A stretch of DNA of 64,000 bases, taken from NCBI RefSeq assembly GCF_027925155.1, contig NZ_BSDY01000018.1, positions 1 through 64,000 on the forward strand. Direction: 5' to 3'. Below are positions 1 through 8,544 of this stretch, piece after piece. The translations under genes were made by a program, and so were the position numbers. This DNA is from Propionigenium maris DSM 9537. Lineage in GTDB: Bacteria; Fusobacteriota; Fusobacteriia; Fusobacteriales; Fusobacteriaceae. Under the pieces are notes generated by a model. It did no database searches. It was not told the origin of the DNA and worked only from the letters and a program-made list of their open reading frames with translations. Numbering within the stretch: the first letter of the stretch is position 1; each line of letters starts with the position of its first letter.

Positions 1-118
1 GCTTGGTGAGAATAGCTACGGAGGTACACCTGGTCACATATCGAACCCAGAAGTTAAGCCCGTAAACGCTGAAAGTACTTGGGGGGCAGCCCCCTGGGAG
101 GATAGGAACTTGCCAAGT
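1..118 (+). rRNA. rrf: 5S ribosomal RNA
   Basis: The first 118 bases read as a 5S rRNA. The 5' CTTGG pairs with the 3' CCAAG, and the internal stretch around AACCCAGAAGTTAAGC is the conserved loop B and helix III region. The 5' end lies at the window edge, so one or two bases may be missing. It is the tail of an rRNA operon lying to the left. Confidence 0.93.
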
Positions 119-130
119 TTTTTTTATTTA

Positions 131-168
131 AAGAGCCTTTTTACTTAACTGTGGAAGGGTTCTTTTTG
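131..168 (+). terminator. Terminator of the rRNA operon
   Basis: AAGAGCC pairs with GGTTCTT (one G-U pair) and a T-run follows, just after the 5S gene. Confidence 0.75.
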
Positions 169-198
169 TGTATACGGTCAATAATAAAGAGAAGAAAA

Positions 199-227
199 TA
201 AAAAAAGCTGCCCAAATCCTTAGGCAG
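199..227 (-). terminator. Terminator of the HEPN-like gene
   Basis: On the minus strand CTGCC and GGCAG form a hairpin followed by seven T, directly after the stop codon of the gene at 234-1016. Confidence 0.8.
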
Positions 228-233
228 ACATCT

Positions 234-1016
234 TTATTTAATCTTAAATGTACTTCTCTTATAATCCCAGTAGGCTTTTTCTAGTTGAGCTGCAATATCC
301 CCAAAGAGAGTGAAGCACATGTCGAGGAACTCTTCGTTTATTGTAACCTTATTATTGTTCTTAGGAGTAATAATCTTTAATAGTTCCTTCTGAAGGTCAT
401 CTGGGATATCGGTATCTAAGTTATGAAGATAGTTGTTTCTAACCTTTCTTACAGTATTGATACTGTGCCACTGCTTTTGGCTAAGTTTTATATCCAGGTG
501 ACACTTATTCTTCAGAAAAAGAATATACTTATTTATATAAGGAAGTTCCTTCTGGGTGTTGCTGCTTAAGTTTACCTTGTTGATATAGGAGAGATCCTTT
601 ACCAGGTTACTTAAAAGGTTTTCAAACATGGTAAATATAATGAGAAGAATAGAAAGGTAGTGCATCTCATAAAAATAATCAACATCTGCAAAGTGACATC
701 TATCGTACTTCTTCAGGTCCTCTTCAGGAGTCTCTCCCTTTCTCTTACTTTTCTTTAAAATATCCTTGGAAGTCTCTAAGTAATATTTTATATTGAGGTT
801 ATTCATCTCAAAATATCTCTGAAGGCTTCCCATTCTGGTTTCAAATTCTGAAAAGACCTTTGAAAAATCTTCGTTGGATTTGAAGTAGGGATTGATTATA
901 CAGTGGGAGAAGGGATCTACCTTGGGACAAAAACATTCTCTCTCCTCCTCTACTTCCACCTCCTTCTTAATTTTCTCTTTGTGATCTCTATTAAATAATT
1001 TCTTTATAAAATTCAC
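234..1016 (-). CDS. Hypothetical protein with a HEPN-like RNxxxH motif
   Basis: A 260-residue protein that I do not recognise as a named family. It starts at a GTG preceded by AAGGGGG. The N-terminus is highly charged (residues 10-27). A largely helical body follows, with a hydrophobic helix around 119-137. Near the C-terminus, R193-N-N-Y-L-H198 fits the R-x4-H signature of HEPN domains, which are often RNases in toxin-antitoxin and defence systems. The motif and the helical context support this, but no partner antitoxin (such as an MNT nucleotidyltransferase) is next to it. It is a single gene between an rRNA operon and a membrane protein gene, with its own terminator. HEPN-like is an inference; nuclease activity is unproven. 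Confidence 0.6.
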   Translation of the reverse strand: MNFIKKLFNRDHKEKIKKEVEVEEERECFCPKVDPFSHCIINPYFKSNEDFSKVFSEFETRMGSLQRYFEMNNLNIKYYLETSKDILKKSKRKGETPEEDLKKYDRCHFADVDYFYEMHYLSILLIIFTMFENLLSNLVKDLSYINKVNLSSNTQKELPYINKYILFLKNKCHLDIKLSQKQWHSINTVRKVRNNYLHNLDTDIPDDLQKELLKIITPKNNNKVTINEEFLDMCFTLFGDIAAQLEKAYWDYKRSTFKIK

Positions 1017-1070
1017 TAAAATACCCCCTTAAAATTTCTTTTATTAATGATAGTATACATTATTTCAAAT

Positions 1071-1100
1071 AAAAAAGGAAAGCTCTAGGCCTTCCTTTTA
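1071..1100 (-). terminator. Terminator of the DUF1576 gene
   Basis: Minus-strand hairpin GGAAGGC/GCTTTCC with a six-T run, directly after the stop codon of the 1106-2440 gene. Confidence 0.75.
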
Positions 1101-1105
1101 ATAAA

Positions 1106-2440
1106 TTAATCTATGAGACTATCTTTTTTATCCTGTTCCCTCATCATCATAGTATAGAGTTCCTTTTTCTTAAGGTAGTACTTCTGTGTCCTCTGATCCT
1201 TGTGCTCCTTAAATGTTCTGATTATAGGAAGCATGACTCCTGCAACGATACCTGCAGAGAATCCGTTATTATACAGGTTAAGTCCACCATGCACCACACC
1301 TATGTTTCTTACTACAGCAAAGTGAAGCCAGCCTGCAACAGTTCCCCAGAAGACTCCATAGACACCTGAAATAGGAGCCAGAGAAGTTCCAAATAGAGCT
1401 GAAAGGGCGATAACAAAGCCGTCGCTTGTAGTTCCTAAACTTGCAAGATAAACTCCCAGAAGGATGGGGGTAATATTTCTAAAGTGTTTACCGAAGGCAC
1501 CAAATCCTACTACAGTTAGAATACCAGCAAGAAGGGGACCGTTTAATGTTTCTCCTAGAGCAACAACAAATCCTGTGGCAACAAAACCGATGATTCCCAT
1601 ATTGATATAGGTAAGTCCGTAACCATACTTAGCTACATAGTCGGCTTTATGACCTGAATCGGCGATTAGCTCCTTGTAGCCTTTAAAGGAGTTTCCGTTG
1701 ACATACCATCCTATAATTATGAGAAGCAGGAACACAGAGGAGCATATGATCTTTATATCCATATCATACTCTATGGAGATAAGCTTCTGTGGAGTTACAG
1801 TAAAGTGGTATGCCTTAAGGATGGAGGTGATAACAGCTCCCAGTATACCTCCGGTAAATCCAAGGTTGTAGAGGTTGAAGCCTTCGTGGAATCCAGCCAT
1901 CTTTTTAGCTAAAGGTGTAGCTACAAATCCTATGACAGTTCCCAGTGCTATGGCATTGATATATGAAAACTCATTTGCCTCTACTCTGAATGCAACTTCA
2001 CTTATAAATGGTGCAAGGGCACTGGTAAACATGATAGTGGGAAGTATCTCCCTGAAGTTGATGTGCTCATACTTACTGTATAATATTCCCCCTATATAGA
2101 TAGGGAGGATGTTGATCATGTTTTTTCCAAAGAATGAAAATCCATAAACGGTAAAAAATGCAGCCAGTACAAGACCTGTAATCTTAACTCTCAGAAGTTT
2201 AACCAACATAAAGTTGAAGAGACATATGAGAGTTGCATTGATAAAGGTAGCAGCCAGTCCTCCTATTACAAGGAAATCTGTAATAAGTACAGCTGGAGAT
2301 GTAACAATTTTTACTAAACCATTGATAATGTTTTCGTTCTCCCCAATGGATAGATATGTAAATATCACCACAACGAACATAATCAAGGTAAGGGTTAATT
2401 TTTTGGCCTTTAAGAGACGCCCATTATTAAAATTATCCAT
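1106..2440 (-). CDS. DUF1576 family multi-pass membrane protein
   Basis: 444 residues. The start is placed at the ATG at 2440 because AGGAGG lies seven bases upstream; the frame stays open upstream but without a ribosome site. The protein is almost wholly hydrophobic, with about ten membrane segments. It seems to contain an internal duplication: two related stretches each carry a NLYN motif (HEGFNLYNLGFTGGI and HGGLNLYNNGFSAGI). This layout matches the uncharacterised DUF1576 family found in Firmicutes and Fusobacteria. The C-terminal tail is cytoplasmic-type and charged. The function is unknown and transport is only suspected. It is monocistronic, with its own terminator. Confidence 0.8.
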   Translation of the reverse strand: MDNFNNGRLLKAKKLTLTLIMFVVVIFTYLSIGENENIINGLVKIVTSPAVLITDFLVIGGLAATFINATLICLFNFMLVKLLRVKITGLVLAAFFTVYGFSFFGKNMINILPIYIGGILYSKYEHINFREILPTIMFTSALAPFISEVAFRVEANEFSYINAIALGTVIGFVATPLAKKMAGFHEGFNLYNLGFTGGILGAVITSILKAYHFTVTPQKLISIEYDMDIKIICSSVFLLLIIIGWYVNGNSFKGYKELIADSGHKADYVAKYGYGLTYINMGIIGFVATGFVVALGETLNGPLLAGILTVVGFGAFGKHFRNITPILLGVYLASLGTTSDGFVIALSALFGTSLAPISGVYGVFWGTVAGWLHFAVVRNIGVVHGGLNLYNNGFSAGIVAGVMLPIIRTFKEHKDQRTQKYYLKKKELYTMMMREQDKKDSLID

Positions 2441-2535
2441 TAAACCTCCTAAACAGTTAATATTAGGTATTTTATTATTAATTACAAAAAAAGTCAATTA
2501 AACATGGGAGGGACAGGTGAGTAAAGAAATAAAAA

Positions 2536-2566
2536 CCTGAGTAGTGAACACCACTCAGGTTTTTTA
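2536..2566. terminator. Bidirectional terminator after lpdA
   Basis: Perfect CCTGAGT/ACTCAGG hairpin flanked by A-run and T-run on both sides. On the minus strand it ends the 2-oxoacid dehydrogenase operon. Confidence 0.85.
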
Positions 2567-2571
2567 ATCTC

Positions 2572-3948
2572 CTACATATGGATAGGTTTGTGTACAGCTC
2601 CGTGGGCAGCCTCCATAACAATCTCTGAAAGGGATGGATGGGGGTGGATAACCTTGGCCAGGTCATGAATAGTTCCCTCAAGCTCCATGGTTGTAACGAT
2701 CTCCGAGATCATATCTGTAGCTGTGGGAGCTATGATGTGCACTCCCACTATTTCCCCATACTCTCCTTCAGCAATTATCTTGATAAACCCGGTATTCTCT
2801 CCCTCGGCTAAGGCCTTACCATTAGCTGAAAGGGGAAACTTGGAAACGATAACCTTGGTAAATTTCTTTCGGGCATCTGCTTCATTGTAACCAGCAGCAG
2901 CCATCTCAGGAGAGGAGTAGATACAGTTTGGAACCTTGTTGTAGTTGATGGTCATATCCTTCTTCTTTAGGATATTCTCCACAGCCACGATCCCCTCAGC
3001 AGAAGCTACGTGGGCCAGGTTAAATACTCCATTTAGGTCACCTATAGCATAAACTCCAGGGACATTGGTCTCCATCTTATTGTTGGTTACAACCCCCCTT
3101 CTATAGGTTTTCAGAGAGAGGTTTTCCAGCCCCTTTAAGTTTGCATATCTTCCTATACTTACAAGGAGATGGTCTGGAGTAAGGGTTCTTCTTCCCTCCT
3201 TTCCCTTAACTGTTATCTCTTTCCCATCTACCTTTATGATAGAGGAGTTGTAGAGGATCTCAACATCTGACTTTTTAAGAATTTCCTCCATCTCAGCAAC
3301 TACATCGTGATCCATAAACTCCAGAATCTTGTCGATATTCTGTACTATGGTAACCCTTGTTCCAAGGGAGCTGTAGAGGGTAGCAAACTCCACACCTATA
3401 ACTCCTCCTCCAAGGATAACCAGTTCCTTTGGGATGGAGGGCAGCTCCAGGGCTTCCCTACTGGTAACCACAAAGTTACTTGCCAAGCCCTCCTTTATTC
3501 CTGGAATCTCAGGAATTCGAGGGGTGGAGCCAGTGGAAAGGATGAGGTTTTCACACTTGATAACCTCGCCTTCGACCTCTACACTATTTTTATCTATAAC
3601 CGTACCAAATCCCCTGTAGATATCTACACCATTCTTTTTGAGAAGGTACTCCACTCCAGATGTGAGCTTCTCCACTACCTTTTCCTTTCTGGAGAGCATA
3701 TTTTCCCAGTTGAGGGTAACGGCAGAGAGGTCTGGGATATCCACTCCATACTTGGAGGAGTTTAGGATATATTGGTAGACCTTGGCATTTTTAAGGAGGG
3801 TTTTGGTGGGAATACACCCCCAGTTGAGGCAGACCCCTCCAAAGTTATCCTTCTCCACAATGGCAACCTTGCCTCCCAGCTGAGCTGCCTTTATGGCTGC
3901 CACATATCCTCCAGGTCCGCTTCCTAAAACTATTATATCGTAATTCAT
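2572..3948 (-). CDS. lpdA: Dihydrolipoyl dehydrogenase (E3)
   Basis: 458 residues, the normal length for E3. It reoxidises dihydrolipoamide on E2 and passes electrons to NAD+. The FAD-binding GSGPGG lies at residues 9-14, and the redox disulfide motif CLNWGC (C40, C45) follows. A second Rossmann motif (GGGVIGVEF) binds NAD, and the C-terminal HPHPSLSE carries the catalytic His-Glu pair. It is the last gene of the four-gene operon and starts 13 bases after the E2 stop with AGGAGG. Because it is encoded beside E1 and E2 it presumably serves this complex. Confidence 0.95.
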   Translation of the reverse strand: MNYDIIVLGSGPGGYVAAIKAAQLGGKVAIVEKDNFGGVCLNWGCIPTKTLLKNAKVYQYILNSSKYGVDIPDLSAVTLNWENMLSRKEKVVEKLTSGVEYLLKKNGVDIYRGFGTVIDKNSVEVEGEVIKCENLILSTGSTPRIPEIPGIKEGLASNFVVTSREALELPSIPKELVILGGGVIGVEFATLYSSLGTRVTIVQNIDKILEFMDHDVVAEMEEILKKSDVEILYNSSIIKVDGKEITVKGKEGRRTLTPDHLLVSIGRYANLKGLENLSLKTYRRGVVTNNKMETNVPGVYAIGDLNGVFNLAHVASAEGIVAVENILKKKDMTINYNKVPNCIYSSPEMAAAGYNEADARKKFTKVIVSKFPLSANGKALAEGENTGFIKIIAEGEYGEIVGVHIIAPTATDMISEIVTTMELEGTIHDLAKVIHPHPSLSEIVMEAAHGAVHKPIHM

Positions 3949-3961
3949 ATGCAGTAACCTC

Positions 3962-5260
3962 CTAACTCATAAGTAACAGCTTTGGACTGGAGAGAAGTTC
4001 CTTTAACCTGTTGGCAAATCTGCCGGCATCGGCTCCATCTATTATCCTATGGTCTATTCCAAGGGAAACAGGCATAAAGTGCCTGGCAACAATTTCACCA
4101 TTATCTCCGAAGACAGGCTTTCTAACTATCTTCCCAATTCCCAGGATGGCAACCTCGGGATACTTAATTATAGGGGTCCCAAAGAGGGAACCTATAGCCC
4201 CATAGTTGGTTATAGAGAAGGTTCCTCCATGAAGCTTGTCTAAGGAGATGGTATGGTCTCTGGCTTCCTCTATGAGTTTATTCATCTCATGGGCTACATC
4301 TAGGATACTCAAGTGATCTATCCCCTTTACCACAGGAACAAGAAGTCCCCTGTCTGTATCGGTGGCGATTCCTATATTGTAGTACTTCTTGTAGATTATC
4401 TTCTCGTTGGCCTTGTCATATACCGAGTTAAATATAGGGTACTCCTTCAGGGCGATGGAGAGAGCCTTTATGATAAAGGGAAGGTATGAAAGCTTAATTC
4501 CCTTGATCTCAGCAGACTCCTTGGCTTCCCTCCTGAAGGCAACAAGGTCCGTTACATCAAATTCATCCATCATAACGGCATGGGGAATATTTTGCTTTGA
4601 TTGGGTCATGGCATCGGAGATAATCTTTCTTACAGAGGAAAGCTCCATCTCCTCCACTGGGCCGTCAAACTTAAACTCCGTAGGTTCCGGTGTAGGATGG
4701 GTAACAGCCAGGCTCTTCTTAGGCTGTTTAGAGGCATAAAACTTCTTTATATCCTCCTTCATAACCCTTCCATTGGTTCCGCTTCCCTCCACCTGGGTAA
4801 TATCTACTCCCAGATCCTTGGCCATCTTTCTGGCAACTGGAGTGGCAAGGACCTTTTTCTTCTTCTTAGAAGCTGGAACAGCCTGTGGCTCATGAAAGCT
4901 GGGAATGACATCGTTGGAGACGGTTATCTCTCCAACCACTCCCGCTCCCTTTTCCTCAACACCTACAAGCTCCTCTACCTCCAGTTCCCCTTCGGACCTC
5001 TTCCTTACCTCAGAGATCTTTCCGGCGCCGTCATCTATAACAACTACAACATCCCCCACCTTTATGGTGTCCCCTACACTGGCCTTAAGGCCGGTTATCC
5101 TTCCTGCCAGGGGAGAGGGGATCTCAGCATTTACCTTATCGGTTTCCACAAGAAAGAGGGAATCTCCGTTTTCGATGAGGTCCCCCTCCTTTACCAGCCA
5201 TTCAAGGAGTTTTCCCTCGTGTATTCCCTCTCCTATATCGGCAAACTTAAATTCAAACAT
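3962..5260 (-). CDS. pdhC: Dihydrolipoamide acyltransferase (E2)
   Basis: 432 residues with the classic E2 order. A single lipoyl domain carries the lipoylated lysine K42 in VETDKVNAE. A flexible charged linker follows, then a peripheral-subunit-binding domain (about 135-172, with VARKMAKDLGVD), and finally a catalytic acyltransferase domain ending in the active-site motif HRIIDGADAGRF. It transfers the acyl group from E1 to CoA. The genes cannot settle whether the substrate is pyruvate, a branched-chain 2-oxoacid or acetoin; the pyruvate-type symbol is a best guess. AGGAGGG precedes the start. Confidence 0.9.
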   Translation of the reverse strand: MFEFKFADIGEGIHEGKLLEWLVKEGDLIENGDSLFLVETDKVNAEIPSPLAGRITGLKASVGDTIKVGDVVVVIDDGAGKISEVRKRSEGELEVEELVGVEEKGAGVVGEITVSNDVIPSFHEPQAVPASKKKKKVLATPVARKMAKDLGVDITQVEGSGTNGRVMKEDIKKFYASKQPKKSLAVTHPTPEPTEFKFDGPVEEMELSSVRKIISDAMTQSKQNIPHAVMMDEFDVTDLVAFRREAKESAEIKGIKLSYLPFIIKALSIALKEYPIFNSVYDKANEKIIYKKYYNIGIATDTDRGLLVPVVKGIDHLSILDVAHEMNKLIEEARDHTISLDKLHGGTFSITNYGAIGSLFGTPIIKYPEVAILGIGKIVRKPVFGDNGEIVARHFMPVSLGIDHRIIDGADAGRFANRLKELLSSPKLLLMS

Positions 5261-5272
5261 AATCTATCCCTC

Positions 5273-6250
5273 CTAGAAGTTCAACAGTTCTTCAACCTTA
5301 TCTACAATCTGCTCCGGTGTAATTATAAAGTGATGCTCTCCCTTAGCCAAAGGAACTGTAATGTCAAATCCAGTAAGTCTTGAAGGCGGTGCCTCAAGGT
5401 TCAGGAAGGCCTTTTCATTGACCACTGATATGAGCTCTGCTCCGGGACCAAAGGATTTTACAGCTTCGTGGACCACAAGAAACCTTCCGGTCTTCTTTAC
5501 AGATTCTATAATGGTTTCGGTATCCATAGGGGCGATAGTTCTCAGGTCGATTAGATCCACCCCGATTCCCTTCTCCTTGAGTATCTCCACAGCTTTAATT
5601 GCCTCGGGAATAAGAGCTCCCCATGCCACTACAGTGATATCATCCCCCTCGGTTACAACCCTTGCCTTACCGATTGGAACTTCATAGATCTCATCTGGGA
5701 TCTCCTGCTTAAAGGCTCTGTAGATCCTCTTAGGTTCTAAAAATATCACCGGATCGGGATCATTTATGGCAGCAACGATAAGTCCCTTTGTATCGTAGGG
5801 ATTTGAAGGGATGACTACCTTTAATCCGGGGATATGGGCAAGGACTCCCTCTATACTCTCTGAGTGGTGCTCTAGGGCTCTGATTCCCCCTCCATATGGC
5901 ATTCTTATAACCATGGGCACTGTATACCTTCCACGGCTTCTGTTACGCATCCTGGCAGCATGAACCATTATCTGGTTGATGGCGGGAAAGATAAATCCCT
6001 GGAACTGAATCTCTGCCACGGGCTTAAGGCCGTTTATAGCCATTCCTATCCCTGAACCTACGATTCCAGCTTCAGTAAGAGGAGTATCGAAACATCTCTT
6101 CTTACCAAACTTCTCCTGGAGTCCCTTTGTAGCTCTGAAAACTCCACCCTCAAATCCGCTGTCCTCTCCAAAGACAAGGATAGTGTCATCCCTCTCCATA
6201 GCCTGGGTCAATCCTATATTAAGAGCCTCTATATTGTTAACAACAGCCAT
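5273..6250 (-). CDS. pdhB: 2-oxoacid dehydrogenase E1 beta subunit
   Basis: 325 residues, full length. The transketolase-like pyrimidine domain has the pattern GEDSGFEGGVFRATKG near residue 28 and the cofactor-side TPLTEAGIVGSGIGMA. The C-terminal transketolase domain ends near 320. It forms the alpha2-beta2 E1 with the upstream gene. Its ATG overlaps the TAA of E1 alpha by one base, so the two are probably translationally coupled. It has its own AGGGGGGAG site. Confidence 0.93.
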   Translation of the reverse strand: MAVVNNIEALNIGLTQAMERDDTILVFGEDSGFEGGVFRATKGLQEKFGKKRCFDTPLTEAGIVGSGIGMAINGLKPVAEIQFQGFIFPAINQIMVHAARMRNRSRGRYTVPMVIRMPYGGGIRALEHHSESIEGVLAHIPGLKVVIPSNPYDTKGLIVAAINDPDPVIFLEPKRIYRAFKQEIPDEIYEVPIGKARVVTEGDDITVVAWGALIPEAIKAVEILKEKGIGVDLIDLRTIAPMDTETIIESVKKTGRFLVVHEAVKSFGPGAELISVVNEKAFLNLEAPPSRLTGFDITVPLAKGEHHFIITPEQIVDKVEELLNF

Positions 6251-7335
6251 TACTTACTCCCCCCTTCCATATACTTCTTGTACTCCTCATACTGCTCCTT
6301 CAGCTGGGGAGTCATCTCAGCATAGGTATATTTAAAGATCTCCCTGAGTTCCATCTTTCCAATGGATTCAACCCTCTTAAAGGTTTCCTCCACAAGGAGG
6401 TCGAACTCCTTTCTTGCTCTCTCCTCCTCCTCCTCGCTCCAAAGGTTATTCTCTATTAGATAAGCTTTTGTTCTGATAAGGGGATCTGTGGTGAGCATCT
6501 CCTGGTGGTAGGATTCCTCCCTGTAGATTGTAGGGTCATCAGCAGTGGTATGGGGACCTATCCTGTAGGTGACAGCTTCGATAAGGGTAGGACCCTCTCC
6601 CCTCCTGGCTCTCTCCACAGCTTCCTTTGTGGCAGCATAGGTAGCAAAGATATCGTTTCCATCTACCTGTATACAAGGGATCCCTGCAGCTATTCCTTTC
6701 TGTGCCAGGGTTTTAGCCTTTGTCTGGGCAGATGTTGGAGTACTGATGGCAAACTGGTTATTCTGAATTATAAAGACATTTGGAGTGTTAAAGGCACCGG
6801 CATAGTTTATTCCCTCGTAGAACTCTCCCTCGGATGTTCCCCCGTCTCCGATGTAGGCAAGGACCACTGCGTCCTCTCCCTTGTACTGGATGGACATTCC
6901 AAGTCCTGTGGCATGGTTAAACTGGGAACCGATGGGAACAGCTACTGGAAGGAGGTTCACTCCCTCTGGAATACGGGACCCCTCCTCATTTCCACACCAG
7001 TAGAGGAAGATATTTTCCATGGTTTGCCCCTTCCACAACCAGGCAGCATTTTCCCTGAAGGCTGAGGAGATCCAGTCCTTTTTCTCTGTGGCAGCTACTG
7101 TGGCCACCTGAAGCCCTTCCTGCCCCAGAGACGGTGCAAAGGTAAGCATCCTTCCCTGTCTCTGGTACTTCAGGGACTTTTCATCCTGTATTCTCGACAG
7201 GAGCATAGTCCTGTACATCTTTATAAGGGTTTCATCTGGGATAGAGGGCATATACTCTCTATTCACAATCTTTCCTGACTTATCCATTACCTGAAACATC
7301 TCGCCCTTTAGCGGGTTATATATATCGGTTAGCAT
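6250..7335 (-). CDS. pdhA: 2-oxoacid dehydrogenase E1 alpha subunit
   Basis: 361 residues. The start chosen is the ATG at 7335, because AAAGGAGGG lies six bases upstream; a longer frame from a TTG at 7380 has only a weak site. The thiamine diphosphate motif is present (GDGGTSEGEFYEG ... QNN). It decarboxylates the 2-oxoacid and loads E2. It opens the E1 alpha, E1 beta, E2, E3 operon. In an organism that also has pyruvate formate-lyase (39.5 kb), this complex could run pyruvate or branched-chain oxidation under other redox conditions. That is inference. Confidence 0.92.
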   Translation of the reverse strand: MLTDIYNPLKGEMFQVMDKSGKIVNREYMPSIPDETLIKMYRTMLLSRIQDEKSLKYQRQGRMLTFAPSLGQEGLQVATVAATEKKDWISSAFRENAAWLWKGQTMENIFLYWCGNEEGSRIPEGVNLLPVAVPIGSQFNHATGLGMSIQYKGEDAVVLAYIGDGGTSEGEFYEGINYAGAFNTPNVFIIQNNQFAISTPTSAQTKAKTLAQKGIAAGIPCIQVDGNDIFATYAATKEAVERARRGEGPTLIEAVTYRIGPHTTADDPTIYREESYHQEMLTTDPLIRTKAYLIENNLWSEEEEERARKEFDLLVEETFKRVESIGKMELREIFKYTYAEMTPQLKEQYEEYKKYMEGGSK

Positions 7336-7463
7336 CTCTTCCCTCCTTTGAATATTTAGGCTATCTAGCATATACCCCAAAAGGAGGTAATTCCTTATTT
7401 TTTTCCTCGAAAATGTTGATTTTTTTCCAGAGGAAGGGTAAGATTTATTTACGAGGTGAAGGA

Positions 7464-7775
7464 ATGAAGGATATCTATTATATATATATATTGAGGTGTG
7501 AGGGAGACACCCTCTACACCGGTATAGCCAGGGACTACAGGGCCAGATATGAGAAGCACCTGGCTGGGACGGGGGCCAAGTACACCAGGAGCAGAAAGCC
7601 TGTGAGGATAGAGAGGGTGTGGCAGACCCAGGGAAGGTCAGCAGCCAGCAGGGTGGAGTATTTTCTGAAGAAAAACCCCAGAAAAACTAAGGAGAGATTT
7701 ATAGGAGAGGCCAACCTCTTTGTGGAGAGGGTTTTTGAGAAGCTGGATATAGATATTGAGATAAGCAAGGATTAG
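7464..7775 (+). CDS. GIY-YIG endonuclease-like protein (YhbQ type)
   Basis: 103 residues from the ATG at 7464, which has GAGGTGAAGGA upstream. The GIY-YIG core is clear: YIYILR near the N-terminus, then YTGIARD about ten residues later, and an R...E pair further on (SAASRVEYFLKK). This is the small stand-alone UPF0213/YhbQ form; its role is poorly known, with DNA nicking or repair suggested. Nine bases separate it from the sigma factor gene, so the two are probably cotranscribed. Confidence 0.85.
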   Translation: MKDIYYIYILRCEGDTLYTGIARDYRARYEKHLAGTGAKYTRSRKPVRIERVWQTQGRSAASRVEYFLKKNPRKTKERFIGEANLFVERVFEKLDIDIEISKD

Positions 7776-7783
7776 GAGGCACA

Positions 7784-8323
7784 GTGGAGAGGAAGTTGCT
7801 GGAGAAGTGGGAGGAGCTAAATGAACACCTGCTGCTCTTTATAAGAAAGAGGATAAAGAACATGGAGGATGCAGAGGATATCCTTCAGGAGGTTTATATT
7901 AAACTCCATGAAAATATAGGTTCCCTCAGGGACGAGGAGAAGATGGTCTCCTGGATCTATCAGATAACCCGTAACACCATAAATAACTGCTACAAGAGGT
8001 GTTACAAGATCAAGGGAGTTGAGTTTGAGGAAAACTATCACCTCACAGAGGAGGAGGAAGACAACCTCAACGATGAGATAATTGTGAGTATGAAGAGGTT
8101 TATGGAGGACCTTCCAGAGGACTACAGGGAGGTTATAAGGCTTCATGAGTTTGAGAACCTCACTCACAGGGAGCTGGGAAACCTTTTGGGGATGAATGAA
8201 AATACCTCAAAATCAAAGCTCAAGAGGGGAAGGGAGAGGCTGAGGAAGCTTCTGGATGAGTGCTGTACCTTTCAGCTGGACAGGTTTGGAAATGTTCTCA
8301 ACTATGAAAAAAATAAAAAGTAA
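7784..8323 (+). CDS. sigZ: ECF-type RNA polymerase sigma factor, SigZ-like
   Basis: 179 residues from a GTG with AGGAGG four bases upstream. Region 2 (about 20-75) has DAEDILQEVYIKL, and region 4 (about 110-158) has LPEDYREVIRL and the helix-turn-helix NLTHRELGNLLGMNENTSKSK. The C-terminal extension, C160-C161-TFQLDRFGNVLNY, is the mark of the SigZ group. No anti-sigma gene adjoins it; the vicinal cysteines may sense metal or redox directly. The small protein at 9586 carries the near-identical CCTFNLE, and a metal-type permease lies between them. Confidence 0.85.
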   Translation: MERKLLEKWEELNEHLLLFIRKRIKNMEDAEDILQEVYIKLHENIGSLRDEEKMVSWIYQITRNTINNCYKRCYKIKGVEFEENYHLTEEEEDNLNDEIIVSMKRFMEDLPEDYREVIRLHEFENLTHRELGNLLGMNENTSKSKLKRGRERLRKLLDECCTFQLDRFGNVLNYEKNKK

Positions 8324-8335
8324 TTAAACTAGGAA

Positions 8336-8363
8336 AAACAGGCTCTAAGGGGTCTGTTTTTTT
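8336..8363 (+). terminator. Terminator of the sigZ-like gene
   Basis: AACAGGCTC pairs with GGGTCTGTT (with G-U pairs), followed by seven T. Confidence 0.75.
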
Positions 8364-8364
8364 A

Positions 8365-8455
8365 GTGTTAAGGAAAGTATAGAACTTATAAAAAAGTCCT
8401 GAAGTAGTGATTGTTTCAGCCGATTATCAGGATGCAACGTCACGTTGCTTTTTAT
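8365..8455 (+). repeat. Intergenic element, copy A, with hairpin
   Basis: This starts at the T-run of the sigZ terminator and ends in a GCAACGT/ACGTTGC hairpin (8434-8448) with a T-run. It aligns with elements at 17686 and 22831: GTTAAGGAAAG..TATAGAAC, then GATTG, then the hairpin. It is the most diverged copy. The stem differs in sequence but keeps perfect pairing. It may be a small RNA ending in its own terminator; its position 5' of the permease gene also allows attenuation. Confidence 0.5.
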
Positions 8456-8544
8456 TTGCTTTAAAAAATTTATAAAAAAGTGCAACCTTTTTTGAAGTTT
8501 GGACTCTATGTAGGTGTAGATGAAAAGATTTAAAGGAGGAAGAT

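Noticed and set aside
1106..2497. Longer start for the DUF1576 gene at 2497
   Set aside because: The extra 19 codons have no ribosome site; AGGAGG sits correctly before the ATG at 2440.
4600..5383. 260-codon plus-strand frame opposite the E2 and E1 beta genes
   Set aside because: It is the shadow of well-recognised genes on the other strand and shows no protein-like motifs.
6250..7380. Longer pdhA from the TTG at 7380
   Set aside because: AAAGGAGGG six bases before the ATG at 7335 is a far better start, and E1 alpha proteins of about 360 residues are normal.
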